Shown here piece after piece: positions 7,398-17,431 of a DNA stretch of 64,000 nucleotides. The position numbers were made by a program, and so were the translations under genes. A model generated the notes under the pieces. That model searched no databases, was not told the DNA's origin, and saw only the letters and a program-made list of their open reading frames with translations. Every line of letters begins with the position of its first letter. The first letter of the stretch is position 1. Origin of the DNA: Jeotgalibacillus campisalis (lineage in GTDB: Bacteria; Bacillota; Bacilli; Bacillales; Jeotgalibacillaceae); NCBI RefSeq assembly GCF_000829515.1, contig NZ_JXRR01000015.1, forward strand, positions 146,652-210,651, read 5' to 3'.

Positions 7398-9284
7398 ATG
7401 ATGATACTATGTCAAATACAATCAGTGAAAAAAGAATATAGCGGGACAACAATCGTTGAAAATCTGTCGTTTACAATAAAAGATCAGGAACGCCTTGGGC
7501 TTGTGGGCAGAAATGGCTGCGGAAAATCTACTCTTTTCAAGCTCATCAGTGGGGAAGAAGAGCCTGATGAGGGATTTATTACAAAACAAAAAGACTGCTC
7601 AATCGGCTCGCTGGCTCAAATTCCTTCTGTCTCAAAAGAAGTGACAGGGATCGAGTTTTTACAGCAGGCCTACATCCATGAACTTGCGATCCAGGAGAAA
7701 ATGGCACAGGCAGAGATCGCGTTATCAAAAGAAAAAAGTGAAACTTCAATCACGCGGTTAGTCGAGCAGTATGGTTTGCTGCAGGATGAATTCGAACAAA
7801 GAAATGGGTATGAAATTCAATCCAAAATGGATGCAGTGGTAAATGGCCTTAAAATTAGTCATCTGAAAAACAGGACCTTTGAGGAAATGAGCGGGGGTGA
7901 ACAAACCAAGCTCGGGCTGGCGCTTTTATTATTGCAGAAGCCGGACTTGCTCCTGCTGGATGAACCGACAAATCATCTTGACTTGCACTCAATTGAGTGG
8001 CTGGAGCAGTTTATTCAACAGTATTCCGGTGCGGTCGTAATCATTTCACATGACCGTTACTTTTTAGATAAAACCATCACGTCTATTGTCGACCTGGAAG
8101 ATGGGGAACTAACTTTCTATCCGTGCAGCTATACTGAATTTGCTAAGCGGAAAGAAGAGAAACTGATGCAGGAATTTCATGCATATCAGGAACAGCAGAA
8201 AAAAATCAAAAAAATGAAAGAAGCGATTAAACGCTTAAGACAATGGGCGAATGAAGCAAACCCTCCTAATGAAAAGCTGTTTCGAAAAGCAAAAAGCATG
8301 GAGCGTGCTTTAGCAAAAATTGAGCGATTGAAAAAGCCGGTCCTCGAAGCAAAAAAGATGAATCTGACTTTTTCATCTGGTGAAAGAAGCGGCAAAGATG
8401 TGATTGAATTTGATCAAGTATCCAAGCGTTTTGATGAGCTGCTATTTAACAACCTATCTTTTTCGTTGTTTCATCGTAACCGCATGGCGATCGTTGGGGA
8501 CAATGGTACCGGTAAATCGACTATATTCAAGCTGATTCTCGGCATGGAGAAGCCGGATTCGGGTTATGTGAATGTAGGAAGCAGCTGCCGAATTGGTTAT
8601 TTGGCACAGGATGCGCTGCAATATGAAGAAAACGATCGTGTAATCGATTTATTCCGTAAAGATCTTGAGATGCCAGAAGCCGAAGCCAGGCATGTGCTGG
8701 CCACTTTCTTGTTCTACGGAGCGGATGTCTTTAACAAGGTATCCGGCTTAAGCGGGGGAGAAAGGATGAGGCTGCGGCTTGCGATTCTTATGCATCAGTC
8801 CTGTAACATGCTCTTACTGGATGAACCGACCAATCATCTCGACATTGAATCACAGGAAGTACTCGAGGATGCGCTGAGAGAATTTAACGGAACGATATTG
8901 GCTATATCACATGACAGATATTTCTTAAATCAATTGTTCACAAAAATTGCCTGGCTGGAAAATCAGGAAATAACGGTTTTTGATGGGTCTTACGAATGGG
9001 CTAAAGAAAAAAGGAAAGAAAGAGTTGTTCATGAAGAAGATTCAAAACAGAAGAGTGACGCGCCAAAAAACACCTCTGTCAGGCAAAAGGAGAAAGTTCC
9101 TTCTATTTCCGAGGAAATAAACGAGGAGGAATGGCTGCAAAAGCTCGATCTGCTTGAAAAGAAGCTTGAAAAGCTGGACGAGCAGTTAATTCATGAAAAA
9201 AACATGGAAGAGATGCAGCGTTTGTATAAGGAAAGACAATCAACGGAGCGAGCTTATCTTGACTGGTATAAACTTCTTTCATAA
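7398..9284 (+). CDS. ABC-F family ATPase (ribosome-associated)
   Basis: A 628-residue cytoplasmic protein with two ABC domains and no membrane segments, which defines ABC-F. Domain 1: Walker A GRNGCGKST (about 37-45), signature MSGGEQTK, and LLLLDEPTNHLDL. Domain 2: GDNGTGKST, LSGGERMR and LLLDEPTNHLD. The linker (about 245-330) is a basic coiled coil (KKIKKMKEAIKRLRQW, RKAKSMERALAK), the part that reaches the ribosome P site. A C-terminal charged coiled coil follows. ABC-F proteins act as translation factors or protect the ribosome from antibiotics. I cannot assign this one to a named resistance class, and it may be a housekeeping YdiF/Uup-like factor. The start is ATG 7398 or the next ATG at 7401. 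Confidence 0.88.
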   Translation: MMILCQIQSVKKEYSGTTIVENLSFTIKDQERLGLVGRNGCGKSTLFKLISGEEEPDEGFITKQKDCSIGSLAQIPSVSKEVTGIEFLQQAYIHELAIQEKMAQAEIALSKEKSETSITRLVEQYGLLQDEFEQRNGYEIQSKMDAVVNGLKISHLKNRTFEEMSGGEQTKLGLALLLLQKPDLLLLDEPTNHLDLHSIEWLEQFIQQYSGAVVIISHDRYFLDKTITSIVDLEDGELTFYPCSYTEFAKRKEEKLMQEFHAYQEQQKKIKKMKEAIKRLRQWANEANPPNEKLFRKAKSMERALAKIERLKKPVLEAKKMNLTFSSGERSGKDVIEFDQVSKRFDELLFNNLSFSLFHRNRMAIVGDNGTGKSTIFKLILGMEKPDSGYVNVGSSCRIGYLAQDALQYEENDRVIDLFRKDLEMPEAEARHVLATFLFYGADVFNKVSGLSGGERMRLRLAILMHQSCNMLLLDEPTNHLDIESQEVLEDALREFNGTILAISHDRYFLNQLFTKIAWLENQEITVFDGSYEWAKEKRKERVVHEEDSKQKSDAPKNTSVRQKEKVPSISEEINEEEWLQKLDLLEKKLEKLDEQLIHEKNMEEMQRLYKERQSTERAYLDWYKLLS

Positions 9285-9382
9285 GACGTTCAAGATTTTG
9301 AACACTTCTTTGTGACCTTGCTTATTTGATCGTGCTATGATAGAAAAAGATCAAAATAGCGAGTGACAAAGGGCGTTTTAAG

Positions 9383-10516
9383 ATGACTAATCCATTATTG
9401 GAAAAAGCAGAATCCTTTATTCATCAATATTGCCAGGAGATGAACATAGGGCCGGCAGAAAAAGAAAAAAGGATTGAAGAGGTTCAAAACAGTATCCTAA
9501 CAACGGGTACCTATTCGCATACTACAAGCGAACTTCAATTTGGTGCAAGAGCAGCGTGGCGCAATAGCAACCGGTGTATTGGACGTTTATTTTGGAACAG
9601 TCTTCAGCTGTTTGATGCAAGGGATGCCCTGTCAAAGGAAGAAGTGAAGGAAGCTCTATTTAATCATATAGATTATGCGACGAATGACGGAAAAATCAGA
9701 TCGACGGTGACCATTTTTGCTCCACGTGAAAAAAATAAGGGTCCTATTAGAATCTTTAACCATCAGCTTATCCGTTATGCGGGCTATGTAAAAGAAAATG
9801 GAGAAGTAATTGGAGATCCTCATTCAATCTCTTTCACGCAGTTTTGTGAATCGCTGGGCTGGAGAGGGAAGGGGACAAAATATGATGTTTTGCCGCTTGT
9901 TGTTCAATTACATGAAGGTGAGCCCTTTTATTTCAATCTACCGCCTGACATGATAAAAGAAGTGGTAATCAAGCATAGATCCATTCCTGAGATAGATGAA
10001 CTGCAATTAAAGTGGTATGCTGTTCCGATTATTTCCGATATGAAATTGGAGATAGGGGGAATTGACTATATTGCCGCACCGTTTAATGGCTGGTATATGG
10101 AAACTGAAATTGCCGCCCGTAACTTTGCAGATGAAAAAAGATACCATGAACTTCCCTCAGTAGCGGAAAAAATGGGGTTGTCCACTAAGCTGGCTTCAAA
10201 TCTTTGGAAAGACAGAGCAATCATTGAGCTTAACCAGGCTGTCTTGGATTCTTTCAAGCAGGCCGGTGTAAGTATGGTCGATCATCATACAGCTGGCAAT
10301 CAGTTTGCCTTATTTGAAGAAAAAGAAGCGCTTGAAGGAAGAGAAGTAACAGGAGACTGGAGCTGGCTGGTTCCGCCTGTCTCACCAGCGTCCTCACATA
10401 TTTTTCATAAACGATACAAGAACACATGGAATTCTCCGAACTTTCTATATCAGCCGTCCTTTATAAAAAAGAACACTGAACAGAATTTAATTAAAAAGAG
10501 CTGTCCATTTCTTTAA
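9383..10516 (+). CDS. nos: Bacterial nitric oxide synthase oxygenase
   Basis: Makes nitric oxide and citrulline from arginine, using a haem-thiolate and tetrahydrofolate/biopterin, with electrons from separate flavodoxin-type reductases. The 377-residue protein contains only the oxygenase domain, as expected in Bacillus (usual length about 360). The haem-ligating Cys is residue 65 in WRNSNRCIGRLFW. The arginine-binding region FNGWYMETEIAARNF with its Glu is intact, and the C-terminal pterin-binding part with WSWLVPP is present. The tail after about residue 355 is slightly longer than usual and ends in KKSCPFL. It is a single gene, convergent with the anti-sigma gene across a shared terminator. 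NO protects Bacillus from oxidative and antibiotic stress. Confidence 0.97.
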   Translation: MTNPLLEKAESFIHQYCQEMNIGPAEKEKRIEEVQNSILTTGTYSHTTSELQFGARAAWRNSNRCIGRLFWNSLQLFDARDALSKEEVKEALFNHIDYATNDGKIRSTVTIFAPREKNKGPIRIFNHQLIRYAGYVKENGEVIGDPHSISFTQFCESLGWRGKGTKYDVLPLVVQLHEGEPFYFNLPPDMIKEVVIKHRSIPEIDELQLKWYAVPIISDMKLEIGGIDYIAAPFNGWYMETEIAARNFADEKRYHELPSVAEKMGLSTKLASNLWKDRAIIELNQAVLDSFKQAGVSMVDHHTAGNQFALFEEKEALEGREVTGDWSWLVPPVSPASSHIFHKRYKNTWNSPNFLYQPSFIKKNTEQNLIKKSCPFL

Positions 10517-10540
10517 AAAGGTATAAAGTATATAACGAAT

Positions 10541-10580
10541 AAAGAGTGTCCCCATAAATAAAATCATGGGGACACTCTTT
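10541..10580. terminator. Bidirectional terminator between nos and the anti-sigma gene
   Basis: A perfect 15-base inverted repeat, AAAGAGTGTCCCCAT at 10541-10555 with its complement at 10566-10580 and a ten-base loop. A- and T-rich ends serve both directions. Confidence 0.85.
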
Positions 10581-10656
10581 AATTTGGGCTGTATGATTTT
10601 GGTAAAGCATCTGCCTGAAACGAAAATGATCAGGTCGCCTTTAAAAAATAGTCAAA

Positions 10657-11433
10657 TCATAGTTCAGAAGCTAAAATAACTTCTCCTTCAGGTGTTTCGC
10701 TTTGGGCATCCGGTTCATGTGAAATCGCGATTTGATTCCATTGTTCTGAATTAAATTCATCTAGTGTAAATACCACAGCTCCGGCCCCGGATTCACTAGC
10801 TATAAAAGTACCGGCTCTTTTTGGACTTTCGCCTTCAATTAACCAGACCTGATAAACTTCATCATTAGCAAGCGGTCCCAATGATGAGGCGTTGATCACC
10901 ACATTCACTTGAGATCCTGTTCTGACGATGGAAGCAGAGGCTGTTGGGTTTTCATCAGATTCACCAGTCGGCGATAACGTTACATATTGAAGCAGCTCAT
11001 CAACGGTTTCCTGTGATTGTGTTAACTCGGTTGATTGCTGCTGCAGTTCATTATACAAAAATGCATTGCCACCCAGAGAAAGAAGTAAGGCAGCTGCGGC
11101 AGGCAAGACCCACTTTGCTGATGAACGTTTAGATGGGGATGATGAATTTGTTTTGGCATTTCCAATTAAAGTTGGTTCAGCAGAAGCGGAATGCTGTTTT
11201 GGTTCTTCTTCAGCAAAAACCGCTGATAACACTCTTTCCTTCATTCCTTCAGGCGGTGTTACAGGTTCTGAATCATAAGGAAGGTCTTCAATCAGGCCGT
11301 TCCATTCTGCCAACTCTGCCCGGCACTCTGCACAATTCTCGAGATGATCTTCAAATACAGCTTTTTCCTCTCGTGATAAGTGGCCATTAAAATAGTCAAT
11401 AATTAGATCACAATCAGCTCCGTGATTAGCCAT
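10657..11433 (-). CDS. Membrane-anchored zinc anti-sigma factor (RskA-like)
   Basis: Binds and restrains the ECF sigma factor encoded just upstream. The ATG at 11433 has an aggaggaaaagcga site and overlaps the sigma stop by eight bases, so translation is coupled. The 258-residue protein has an N-terminal zinc-binding anti-sigma domain with HLENCAEC (His30, Cys34, Cys37). One transmembrane segment follows at about 108-127 (WVLPAAAALLLSLGG). An extracytoplasmic RskA-type C-terminal domain (about 165-258; SSLGPLANDEVYQVWLIEG) follows that. Release is expected through regulated proteolysis or a redox/ligand cue, but no sensor residues can be named. An earlier in-frame ATG at 11454 lies inside the sigma gene and is less likely. 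Confidence 0.9.
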   Translation of the reverse strand: MANHGADCDLIIDYFNGHLSREEKAVFEDHLENCAECRAELAEWNGLIEDLPYDSEPVTPPEGMKERVLSAVFAEEEPKQHSASAEPTLIGNAKTNSSSPSKRSSAKWVLPAAAALLLSLGGNAFLYNELQQQSTELTQSQETVDELLQYVTLSPTGESDENPTASASIVRTGSQVNVVINASSLGPLANDEVYQVWLIEGESPKRAGTFIASESGAGAVVFTLDEFNSEQWNQIAISHEPDAQSETPEGEVILASEL

Positions 11434-11989
11434 TCGCTTTTCCTCCTTCCTCATGTATATAGGTTTTTAAATGCTTCAGTGCAAGGCGGATTCTCCCTTT
11501 TACGGTGCCGAGCGGAAGCCCTGTCCTATGAGAAATTTTTTCATGGGTTAATCCTTGGAAATAAAATAATTCAATAATATGGCGCTGTTCTTTTTTTAAT
11601 TTTTGAACGGATCTGCGAATAAGCAGTTTTTTTTCTTTTTCTTCAAGCAAGTCACTTGGTGTTTCGGCTGTTTCTCTTAAAGAATCACGTTCTTCAAATT
11701 CGACTGCAGGCTTTGAAGACTGCTTCCGCAGGTGATCTAAAGCAGTATTACGGGTCATAGTAAGGAGCCAGGAAGAAAATTTTCCTTTTTCTTCACTGTA
11801 AGACGAATGAGAATTCCACAGCTTTATAAAGACTTCCTGTACGACTTCTTCTGCAAGAGTCGTGTCTTTAGTCATACGATAAGAGAATGAATAAATCAGT
11901 TTCTGGTAACGATCATATAAGGATTCCAATGCGTTTTTGTCTCGCTGCAATACTTGCTGGTATAATTCAATATCTTGAGGTCCCGACAT
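11426..11989 (-). CDS. ECF-type RNA polymerase sigma factor
   Basis: A 187-residue alternative sigma factor with region 2 (about 8-80: LYDRYQKLIYSFSYRM, AEEVVQEVFIKLW, FSSWLLTMTRN) and region 4 (about 125-180: QRHIIELFYFQGLTHEKIS, LPLGTVKGRIRLALKHLK). Regions 1 and 3 are absent, as in ECF proteins. The ATG at 11989 follows aaaggagtttgtt; an upstream start at 12028 lacks a site. It forms a two-gene operon with its anti-sigma factor. Such sigma-RskA pairs usually respond to envelope or oxidative stress and autoregulate. I did not find a convincing ECF promoter upstream, and target genes are unknown. Confidence 0.92.
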   Translation of the reverse strand: MSGPQDIELYQQVLQRDKNALESLYDRYQKLIYSFSYRMTKDTTLAEEVVQEVFIKLWNSHSSYSEEKGKFSSWLLTMTRNTALDHLRKQSSKPAVEFEERDSLRETAETPSDLLEEKEKKLLIRRSVQKLKKEQRHIIELFYFQGLTHEKISHRTGLPLGTVKGRIRLALKHLKTYIHEEGGKANG

Positions 11990-12150
11990 AACAAACTCCT
12001 TTACTGGGCGATTTGATATCCTTATCATACGGGATCAAGAGCTGTTTAACAATTTTCCATGTTAATAAGTAAACGCAGACCATTGTATTTTAGATCACTT
12101 TGAGCAAAAGGAAATAGGTTTACCCTGTTTATAAAAGAGTAAACACAAAA

Positions 12151-12186
12151 AACAGCGATTCCCTGATAGAAAATCGCTGTTTTTTT
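12151..12186. terminator. Terminator downstream of mreBH
   Basis: AACAGCGATT at 12151-12160 pairs perfectly with AATCGCTGTT at 12172-12181. T-rich runs follow on both strands. Its position suits mreBH (minus strand). Confidence 0.8.
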
Positions 12187-12230
12187 CTGGTTAAAGAATA
12201 TTAAACGTTCAACTTTCACACTTCAAGTGA

Positions 12231-13238
12231 TTAACGTGCTATTTTTTGAAGCTTATGGATAACCGATAGGGATTTTCCGGTTCCAATTGCTACAGATTCA
12301 AGGGGATTTGGTGCGATATGCACTGGAACTACAATTTCTTCACTGAGCCATTGCTGTACTCCGTTTAATAGAGCACCGCCTCCGGATAATATCACACCGC
12401 GGTCTACAATATCACCGCTTAATTCAGGTGGACAGTTTTCAAGCGTAGCCCGAATGGCTTCTAGGATGCTTGATAATGACTCCTGAATCGCTTGCTGGAC
12501 CTCTTTAGAAGTTAATGAAATGGTTTTTGGAAGCCCTGTTACAAGGTCACGGCCCCGGATTTCCATTTCCAGCGTTTCATGTTCGATAGGCGCATAGCCG
12601 ACTTCCATTTTTATTTGTTCCGCAGTACGTTCTCCGATAAGCAGATTATAAGATTTACGAACGTACTGAACAATATCTTCATCCATTTTGTCACCTGCAA
12701 CCCGAATGGTATTGCAAGATACCACGCCGCCGTATGAGATAATGGCTACCTCTGTTGTGCCTCCGCCTATGTCTACAATCACATTTGCTACAGGCTCTCC
12801 TACCGGAAGATCTGCTCCGATCGCTGCAGCTACAGGCTCTTCAATCAAATGGACGGTTTTAGCTCCGCTGTTTTTCACTGCATCATGAATAGCACGGCGT
12901 TCTACTGATGTGGCTCCTGAAGGTGTGCACACCACAACACTTGGTTTGCGCATAGAAAAACCAAGTTTTTTTCCGATCGTTCCCATAATATGCTTTAACA
13001 TATCAGTCGTCACATCAAAGTCTGCAATGACGCCATCTTTTAGCGGTCTGACAGCCACGATATTACCAGGCGTTTTACCGATCATGTTTTTTGCATCGAT
13101 GCCGACTGCCAGAACTTTTTTAGTATTGATATCGATCGCTACTACAGAAGGTTCATTCATAATGATGCCTTTATTTTTACTGTATACCAGAATATTAGCC
13201 GTTCCTAAGTCAATGCCGATTTCAGCGTTAGATAGCAT
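12231..13238 (-). CDS. mreBH: MreBH, rod-shape actin homologue
   Basis: Polymerises under the membrane and guides lateral cell-wall synthesis and the autolysin LytE. The 335-residue protein starts at ATG 13238 behind a ggaggaattatac site; an upstream ATG at 13310 has none. Actin-fold ATP motifs are visible: phosphate 1 [13 protein letters not shown], connect 1 [14 protein letters not shown], phosphate 2 [11 protein letters not shown], and adenosine [10 protein letters not shown]. The sequence follows B. subtilis MreBH (for example [11 protein letters not shown] and [12 protein letters not shown]) more closely than MreB or Mbl. It is a lone gene with its own terminator. In B. subtilis mreBH is under SigI heat-stress control; I did not find a clear SigI promoter here. 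Confidence 0.93.
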   Translation of the reverse strand: MLSNAEIGIDLGTANILVYSKNKGIIMNEPSVVAIDINTKKVLAVGIDAKNMIGKTPGNIVAVRPLKDGVIADFDVTTDMLKHIMGTIGKKLGFSMRKPSVVVCTPSGATSVERRAIHDAVKNSGAKTVHLIEEPVAAAIGADLPVGEPVANVIVDIGGGTTEVAIISYGGVVSCNTIRVAGDKMDEDIVQYVRKSYNLLIGERTAEQIKMEVGYAPIEHETLEMEIRGRDLVTGLPKTISLTSKEVQQAIQESLSSILEAIRATLENCPPELSGDIVDRGVILSGGGALLNGVQQWLSEEIVVPVHIAPNPLESVAIGTGKSLSVIHKLQKIAR

Positions 13239-13904
13239 GTATAATTCCTCCGATGTAATTGTTATAGTTTTTATGAATCGTATTTTGTCAAAAAGGCACG
13301 TTTTATTCATGATAAGCTGTTTTTCTGTCGATTGAAGACAGGGGAAGCAAAATGCTTCAGTTTCCCTTATTCAACCCTCAGCCGAGAAGACTTTTTTGTT
13401 TATGGGAAAAACGTTGCCCTGAATACTCTTCCGTGTAGTATAGACTATTTTGGGAGAGAGTTGGAGAGTCGAATGTTGGAGAAATAGAATATTACAAAAT
13501 AAACGTAATTTTTACAAAGAACGATTCTATTCTAAAGTACTTGTATATAAGGGTTATGAAGTCATTTTAAGATAGATAAAATGCAGTTCTGTAATAAAAG
13601 AATAATCCATCTGTAATGAAAAAAACCTGTCATCAAAATTGATGGCAGGTTTTTGTACGGCTCAACTATAGCGTTTAAATGTGTTGCAATAACTCCTGAA
13701 CCCCTGCAAAAACTGGATTCCTACTAAAATAATTTAAATTAAATCCATTTCGTGTTCTTTATTTACCCCAAATAAGTGTTTTAAAGAAAGGGGGGAAATA
13801 GAAGCAGGTGTCTTCCCTCTAAATTGAGTGGTTCTTTAAGAGTAAATAGGCGTATGGTAGGAACTATTCTATTAATTGGTGCTTGTAAAAAATCTTCCTG
13901 CGGA
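13239..13904. other. Intergenic region between mreBH and the chemoreceptor operon
   Basis: About 670 bases, AT-rich, holding the divergent mreBH upstream region and one bidirectional hairpin (listed separately). I found no convincing small ORF, RNA motif or repeat. A purine-rich aaagaaaggggggaaa at about 13780 looks like a ribosome site but leads only to a few codons. Confidence 0.5.
13622..13654. terminator. Bidirectional terminator hairpin
   Basis: AACCTGTCATCA pairs with TGATGGCAGGTT around an aaat loop, with a T run on both strands. It is the likely end of the BMP-chemoreceptor operon on the minus strand. Confidence 0.7.
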
Positions 13905-15581
13905 TCAACTATTCTTTTCATCTTTTTCTGGCAAGGTAAATTGATCAATTTGCTGCTTCATTTCCTTACTCATATGGGATAGAGTACTGATTTGCCCATT
14001 CATTTCTTCAAAGGCGCGAAGCTGTTCATCAGTTGACGCATAGATTTCTTCTGTTCCTGCAGCGGTTTGCTCAGACACAGCTGAAATGTTTTCGATGGAA
14101 ACGGCAACCTGATTTGATTGTGCACTGGATTCTTGCATGCTTTCTACTAATGATCCAAGCTGGTCGTCAATTGCCTTGACCTTTGTTGCGATCATCTGAA
14201 AAGCAGCTTCTGTTTCAGTCATCGATTCAAGCTGTTTTGAGGATAATGTTTGTCCTTCGTCAGCTGCATCGACAATGGCTGTGATGCCATTTTGTATGTT
14301 TTTCACCATCACTGAAATTTTGTCAGTTGCCTGAGAGGAGTCTTCCGCAAGTTTTTTCACCTCATTGGCTACTACTGCAAAACCTTTTCCTGCTTCACCT
14401 GCTCTTGCTGCTTCTATCGCTGCATTTAAAGAGAGCAGATTCGTTTGATCGGCAATACTTCGTACAAAAACAGCTGCTTGCTGAATTTCTCCGGCGTAAC
14501 CAGTGAACTGATCGATCGCATTTTTAATAGAGAGGGAGGAATGTGCGACTTTTTGTGCATATTGTTCCTGGAGAATAAGGGATTCACGTCCGGATTGAAC
14601 AGATTGCAGTGCTTCTTTTCCTTTATCAGAGGATTCTCTGCTAATCGTAACGCTTTCCTGAAACGTATGATTCATATTTGTCATCAAATGTGCAGTTGAC
14701 TGAACATCTTCAGAAATAGAGTAGCTGCCTTTTGCAAGTTCTTCAGTAGAAGCTGCTACTTGAGAACTGCTTACAGCTAATAATGTCATCCGTTCGGAAA
14801 GATCCCCGGTAAAGTCGTTTACACGGTCGCCAACTTTTTCGATCGATGTCACAGTATCACGTAAATTTGTAATCATATGACTAAAAGAACGGTTTAAATG
14901 ATCAATTTCAAATTTTGAAGACCGGTTTGGAGGTAACGTAATAGTTAAGTCTCCGTCGGCAACCCGTTTTGCATGCTCAACCATTTTATTTAAGGGACTT
15001 GTAATTCTTTTTGAAATGATTACCGTCACAATTATGGACAACAGAATGATCAATGCCATTGCGACAAGGGAGAATATAACGATAAAATTGATTTTTTGTT
15101 CGGTCATTTGTACTTTATTGCTGTGCCAATTGTCTGCCATACTGTCGAGCAAATAAACATCGTTTGTAATGCCCGCCATTCTAGAGGCTTGTCTGCTTGT
15201 TTCAGATACTGAGCCCTGGTCGAGCGCTTCTCCTGCATCAAATAGTAATTCATCATATTTACTTTTTATCGTTTCAAGCTGACGTTTTAGATCCTCTGTA
15301 GGCAAAATGCCGCCAAGACTGTCTATGTTTTTTTCCGTTTCCATCAGCTGATTTTGGGTATTCAGCCTGTTGCTTTCATTTGGACTGAGTGAGAAATTCG
15401 CAAGAGACTGCTGGGAGATTAAAAGCTCACTATTTAATGATTCGATCTCTAAAAGAACGGTCACATCTTCTTCAGAGGCTGAGTTTACTGAAATCATTTG
15501 ATAGACAATGGTCGCAACAATAATCGTTGAGAGAACAAGAGGGATGAAAGCTAATAAAAATAAACGATTACGTAATGCCAA
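13905..15581 (-). CDS. Methyl-accepting chemotaxis protein, operon partner of the BMP lipoprotein
   Basis: A transmembrane chemoreceptor that signals to CheA/CheW. The 558-residue protein has TM1 (about 6-27), an extracytoplasmic helical sensor (about 28-160), TM2 (about 163-190), HAMP (about 190-243), and a long signalling coiled coil. The hairpin tip at about 375-410 is [21 protein letters not shown]. It starts with TTG, one base after the stop of the upstream binding-protein gene and inside its gagggaattaaa site, so translation is coupled. The partner suggests that this receptor senses a ligand-loaded BMP lipoprotein. A SigD-type promoter lies upstream of the operon. Confidence 0.93.
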   Translation of the reverse strand: MALRNRLFLLAFIPLVLSTIIVATIVYQMISVNSASEEDVTVLLEIESLNSELLISQQSLANFSLSPNESNRLNTQNQLMETEKNIDSLGGILPTEDLKRQLETIKSKYDELLFDAGEALDQGSVSETSRQASRMAGITNDVYLLDSMADNWHSNKVQMTEQKINFIVIFSLVAMALIILLSIIVTVIISKRITSPLNKMVEHAKRVADGDLTITLPPNRSSKFEIDHLNRSFSHMITNLRDTVTSIEKVGDRVNDFTGDLSERMTLLAVSSSQVAASTEELAKGSYSISEDVQSTAHLMTNMNHTFQESVTISRESSDKGKEALQSVQSGRESLILQEQYAQKVAHSSLSIKNAIDQFTGYAGEIQQAAVFVRSIADQTNLLSLNAAIEAARAGEAGKGFAVVANEVKKLAEDSSQATDKISVMVKNIQNGITAIVDAADEGQTLSSKQLESMTETEAAFQMIATKVKAIDDQLGSLVESMQESSAQSNQVAVSIENISAVSEQTAAGTEEIYASTDEQLRAFEEMNGQISTLSHMSKEMKQQIDQFTLPEKDEKNS

Positions 15582-15582
15582 T

Positions 15583-16578
15583 TTAATTCCCTCTTTTCAA
15601 CTGATCCGGAACTATTATGTCACCGGAAATAATTTTTTTTCGTGCATCAATCAGCTTCGCCTGCTGTGTGACGGTTAATTCTGTCAGTCTGACTTCAGCA
15701 AGGGTCACCCCATTTTCTGCCAGCCCTAATTTGTAGTCAGTCTTTTCATCTGAACCTTCCACCAGCGCTTCCACTAAATCATATACAGCGATGTCTACAT
15801 TCTTCATCATAGAGGTCACAACCGCCTTTTCAGCAACGTAAAATTGGTCGCCGTCAACACCAGCGGCAAAAATACCCTCTTCTTGAGCTTTTAATATTGC
15901 CCCGATTCCTGTATATCCTGCAGCAGGATAAAGAAAATCAGCGTTTTTGTTAATTTGCTCTGAGGCTAATGTTTCACCAAGTTTTGCGTCTCCAAAATCA
16001 CCTGCGTAATCTGCGATGATTTTTATATCCGGATCAGCGTAAAGTGCCCCGGCTGTGTATCCTGCTTCAAAACGATGAATCACTTCAGCATCCATTCCGC
16101 CGATAAAGCCAATCACACCCGTCTTACTCGTCATGGCAGCGACTACACCAACAAGAAAGCTTGCTTCATGCTCCTTAAACGTCATGGACATCACATTGGC
16201 AACATCTGAGGATCCGTCAATTAAAAGAAAGGACTGCTCAGGATTTTCCTCTGCGACTTTTTCAAGTGCTTCTTGAACGGAGTAGCCAAGACCAATTATC
16301 AAGTCCATGTCTTGCGCTGCTAATTCATTAAGCTTTTCTTCATAATTACCATCCGGTGCTTCACGATAGTCAAAGCGGATTCCTAATTCATTTCGTGCCC
16401 TTTCAAGTCCTTTGAAAGCTGCATCGTTGAAGGATCCATCTCCAAGCCCTGTATCCGACAGCAAAATGCCGATTGTGGCTTCAAAAGAGGTGCTCTGCGC
16501 TTTTGGCTGGTCTAATTGACAGCCGGAAAGCAATGTAACGAATAGGCTCATTGAAAGCGCCCATGATAAAATTTTCAT
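15583..16578 (-). CDS. BMP-family (Med/PnrA-like) substrate-binding lipoprotein
   Basis: A 331-residue type I periplasmic-binding-like lipoprotein. The signal peptide ends in the lipobox LLSGC with lipidated Cys20. The BMP fold follows: [23 protein letters not shown], in two stretches, [13 protein letters not shown], then [20 protein letters not shown] and the hinge sequence AAGVDGDQ. Family members bind nucleosides or small ligands for ABC import, but no ATPase or permease gene is adjacent here. Its only partner is the chemoreceptor gene one base downstream, so a role as a ligand-sensing subunit for chemotaxis is more likely than transport. The ligand is not known. Confidence 0.9.
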   Translation of the reverse strand: MKILSWALSMSLFVTLLSGCQLDQPKAQSTSFEATIGILLSDTGLGDGSFNDAAFKGLERARNELGIRFDYREAPDGNYEEKLNELAAQDMDLIIGLGYSVQEALEKVAEENPEQSFLLIDGSSDVANVMSMTFKEHEASFLVGVVAAMTSKTGVIGFIGGMDAEVIHRFEAGYTAGALYADPDIKIIADYAGDFGDAKLGETLASEQINKNADFLYPAAGYTGIGAILKAQEEGIFAAGVDGDQFYVAEKAVVTSMMKNVDIAVYDLVEALVEGSDEKTDYKLGLAENGVTLAEVRLTELTVTQQAKLIDARKKIISGDIIVPDQLKRGN

Positions 16579-16721
16579 TTAAATCCCCCATCATACTATG
16601 TAATTGCCAACGAAAGTACCTGAAAATGATTTTTAAACTAAATCTATTTTACTAGAAAAAAAGCCATTAACATAGTGTATATTATGAAAAAATACTCATA
16701 TTCCTTTAATATACTTTAATA

Positions 16722-16748
16722 ATATCGACAAAAAAATCCCAACCTTTA
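16722..16748 (-). promoter_or_regulatory. SigD (flagellar/chemotaxis) promoter of the BMP-chemoreceptor operon
   Basis: Read on the minus strand: TAAA (16745-16748), 15 bases, GTCGATAT (16722-16729), against the SigD pattern TAAA-N15-GCCGATAT. It lies about 145 bases before the lipoprotein start and overlaps the thioesterase terminator. Confidence 0.65.
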
Positions 16749-16759
16749 GAGGACGGGAT
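16731..16759 (-). terminator. Terminator of the thioesterase gene
   Basis: On the minus strand ATCCC and GGGAT (16755-16759 and 16736-16740) pair, followed by a run of seven T residues. The stem is short. Confidence 0.5.
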
Positions 16760-16774
16760 AAGTTTAGTGAACAA

Positions 16775-17284
16775 TTAAAGATGTTTTTTTGAGAAAAATT
16801 GTGCCAGCTCCTGGCTGTGAAGCTTTCTCGCTTTTCTGTGAGACGCTCTATTTTCTGCGGTTTCATTCAGCCATTTTTCCTCCTCTGACTCAGGTACAAT
16901 TTGCGGTACCCTTGAGGGCTTCCCATCTTCAGTCAAAGCGACAAAAGTTAGAAAAGAAATGGCAGCGACCGATTCTTCACCGGTTAAAAGCTTTTCCGTC
17001 GTTACCCTGACAAACACCTCCATAGAACTTTTTCCTGTGTACGTGACAAATGCTTCAAGTGTAACGGCATCTCCAACACGAATAGGTTTTAAAAAGTCTA
17101 CAGAGTCAGTGGAAGCTGTAACGACTGAAGCCCTGGCTAGTTTTGTTGCAGCGATGGAAGCCACATTATCAATATAAGCCATCAGCTTTCCGCCGAATAG
17201 TGTCCCATGGTGGTTGGTATCAGGGGGAAGAACGTGACTGGTTTGAATAGTGCGTGTTTCACTCATGTATTTTTGATTTTGCAT
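16775..17284 (-). CDS. Hotdog-fold acyl-CoA thioesterase (YkhA-like)
   Basis: Hydrolyses acyl-CoA to free acid and CoA in the cytoplasm. The 169-residue protein has the acyl-CoA thioesterase signature: TNHHGTLFGGKLMAYIDNVASIAA (Asn/His/Gly cluster and the active-site Asp, about residues 23-46), then DFLKPIRVGDAVTLEAFV and the C-terminal FVALTEDGKP. It resembles B. subtilis YkhA. The start has an aaaggagccgatcca site. It is a single gene with its own terminator; its neighbours do not suggest a specific acyl substrate. Confidence 0.9.
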   Translation of the reverse strand: MQNQKYMSETRTIQTSHVLPPDTNHHGTLFGGKLMAYIDNVASIAATKLARASVVTASTDSVDFLKPIRVGDAVTLEAFVTYTGKSSMEVFVRVTTEKLLTGEESVAAISFLTFVALTEDGKPSRVPQIVPESEEEKWLNETAENRASHRKARKLHSQELAQFFSKKHL

Positions 17285-17402
17285 TGGATCGGCTCCTTTT
17301 ACTGTTAGGGGATAATGGGATAATTTAGTTGGTTGCTTGTGCTGTCAGGAAAGGGTATTCGTTAGGAATAACGTTTTTCTAAATTTAAACCAGGTAGAGA
17401 GG

Positions 17403-17431
17403 AAAAAAACATTGGCACATGGCCAATGTTT
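17403..17431 (-). terminator. Terminator of the 42-residue membrane protein gene
   Basis: AAACATTGG (17407-17415) pairs with CCAATGTTT (17423-17431). On the minus strand a run of seven T residues follows. It overlaps the stop codon. Confidence 0.75.

Noticed and set aside
12040..12120. ECF autoregulatory promoter before the sigma factor gene
   Set aside because: Possible AAAC and CGTAT elements occur, but their spacing is wrong for an ECF promoter.
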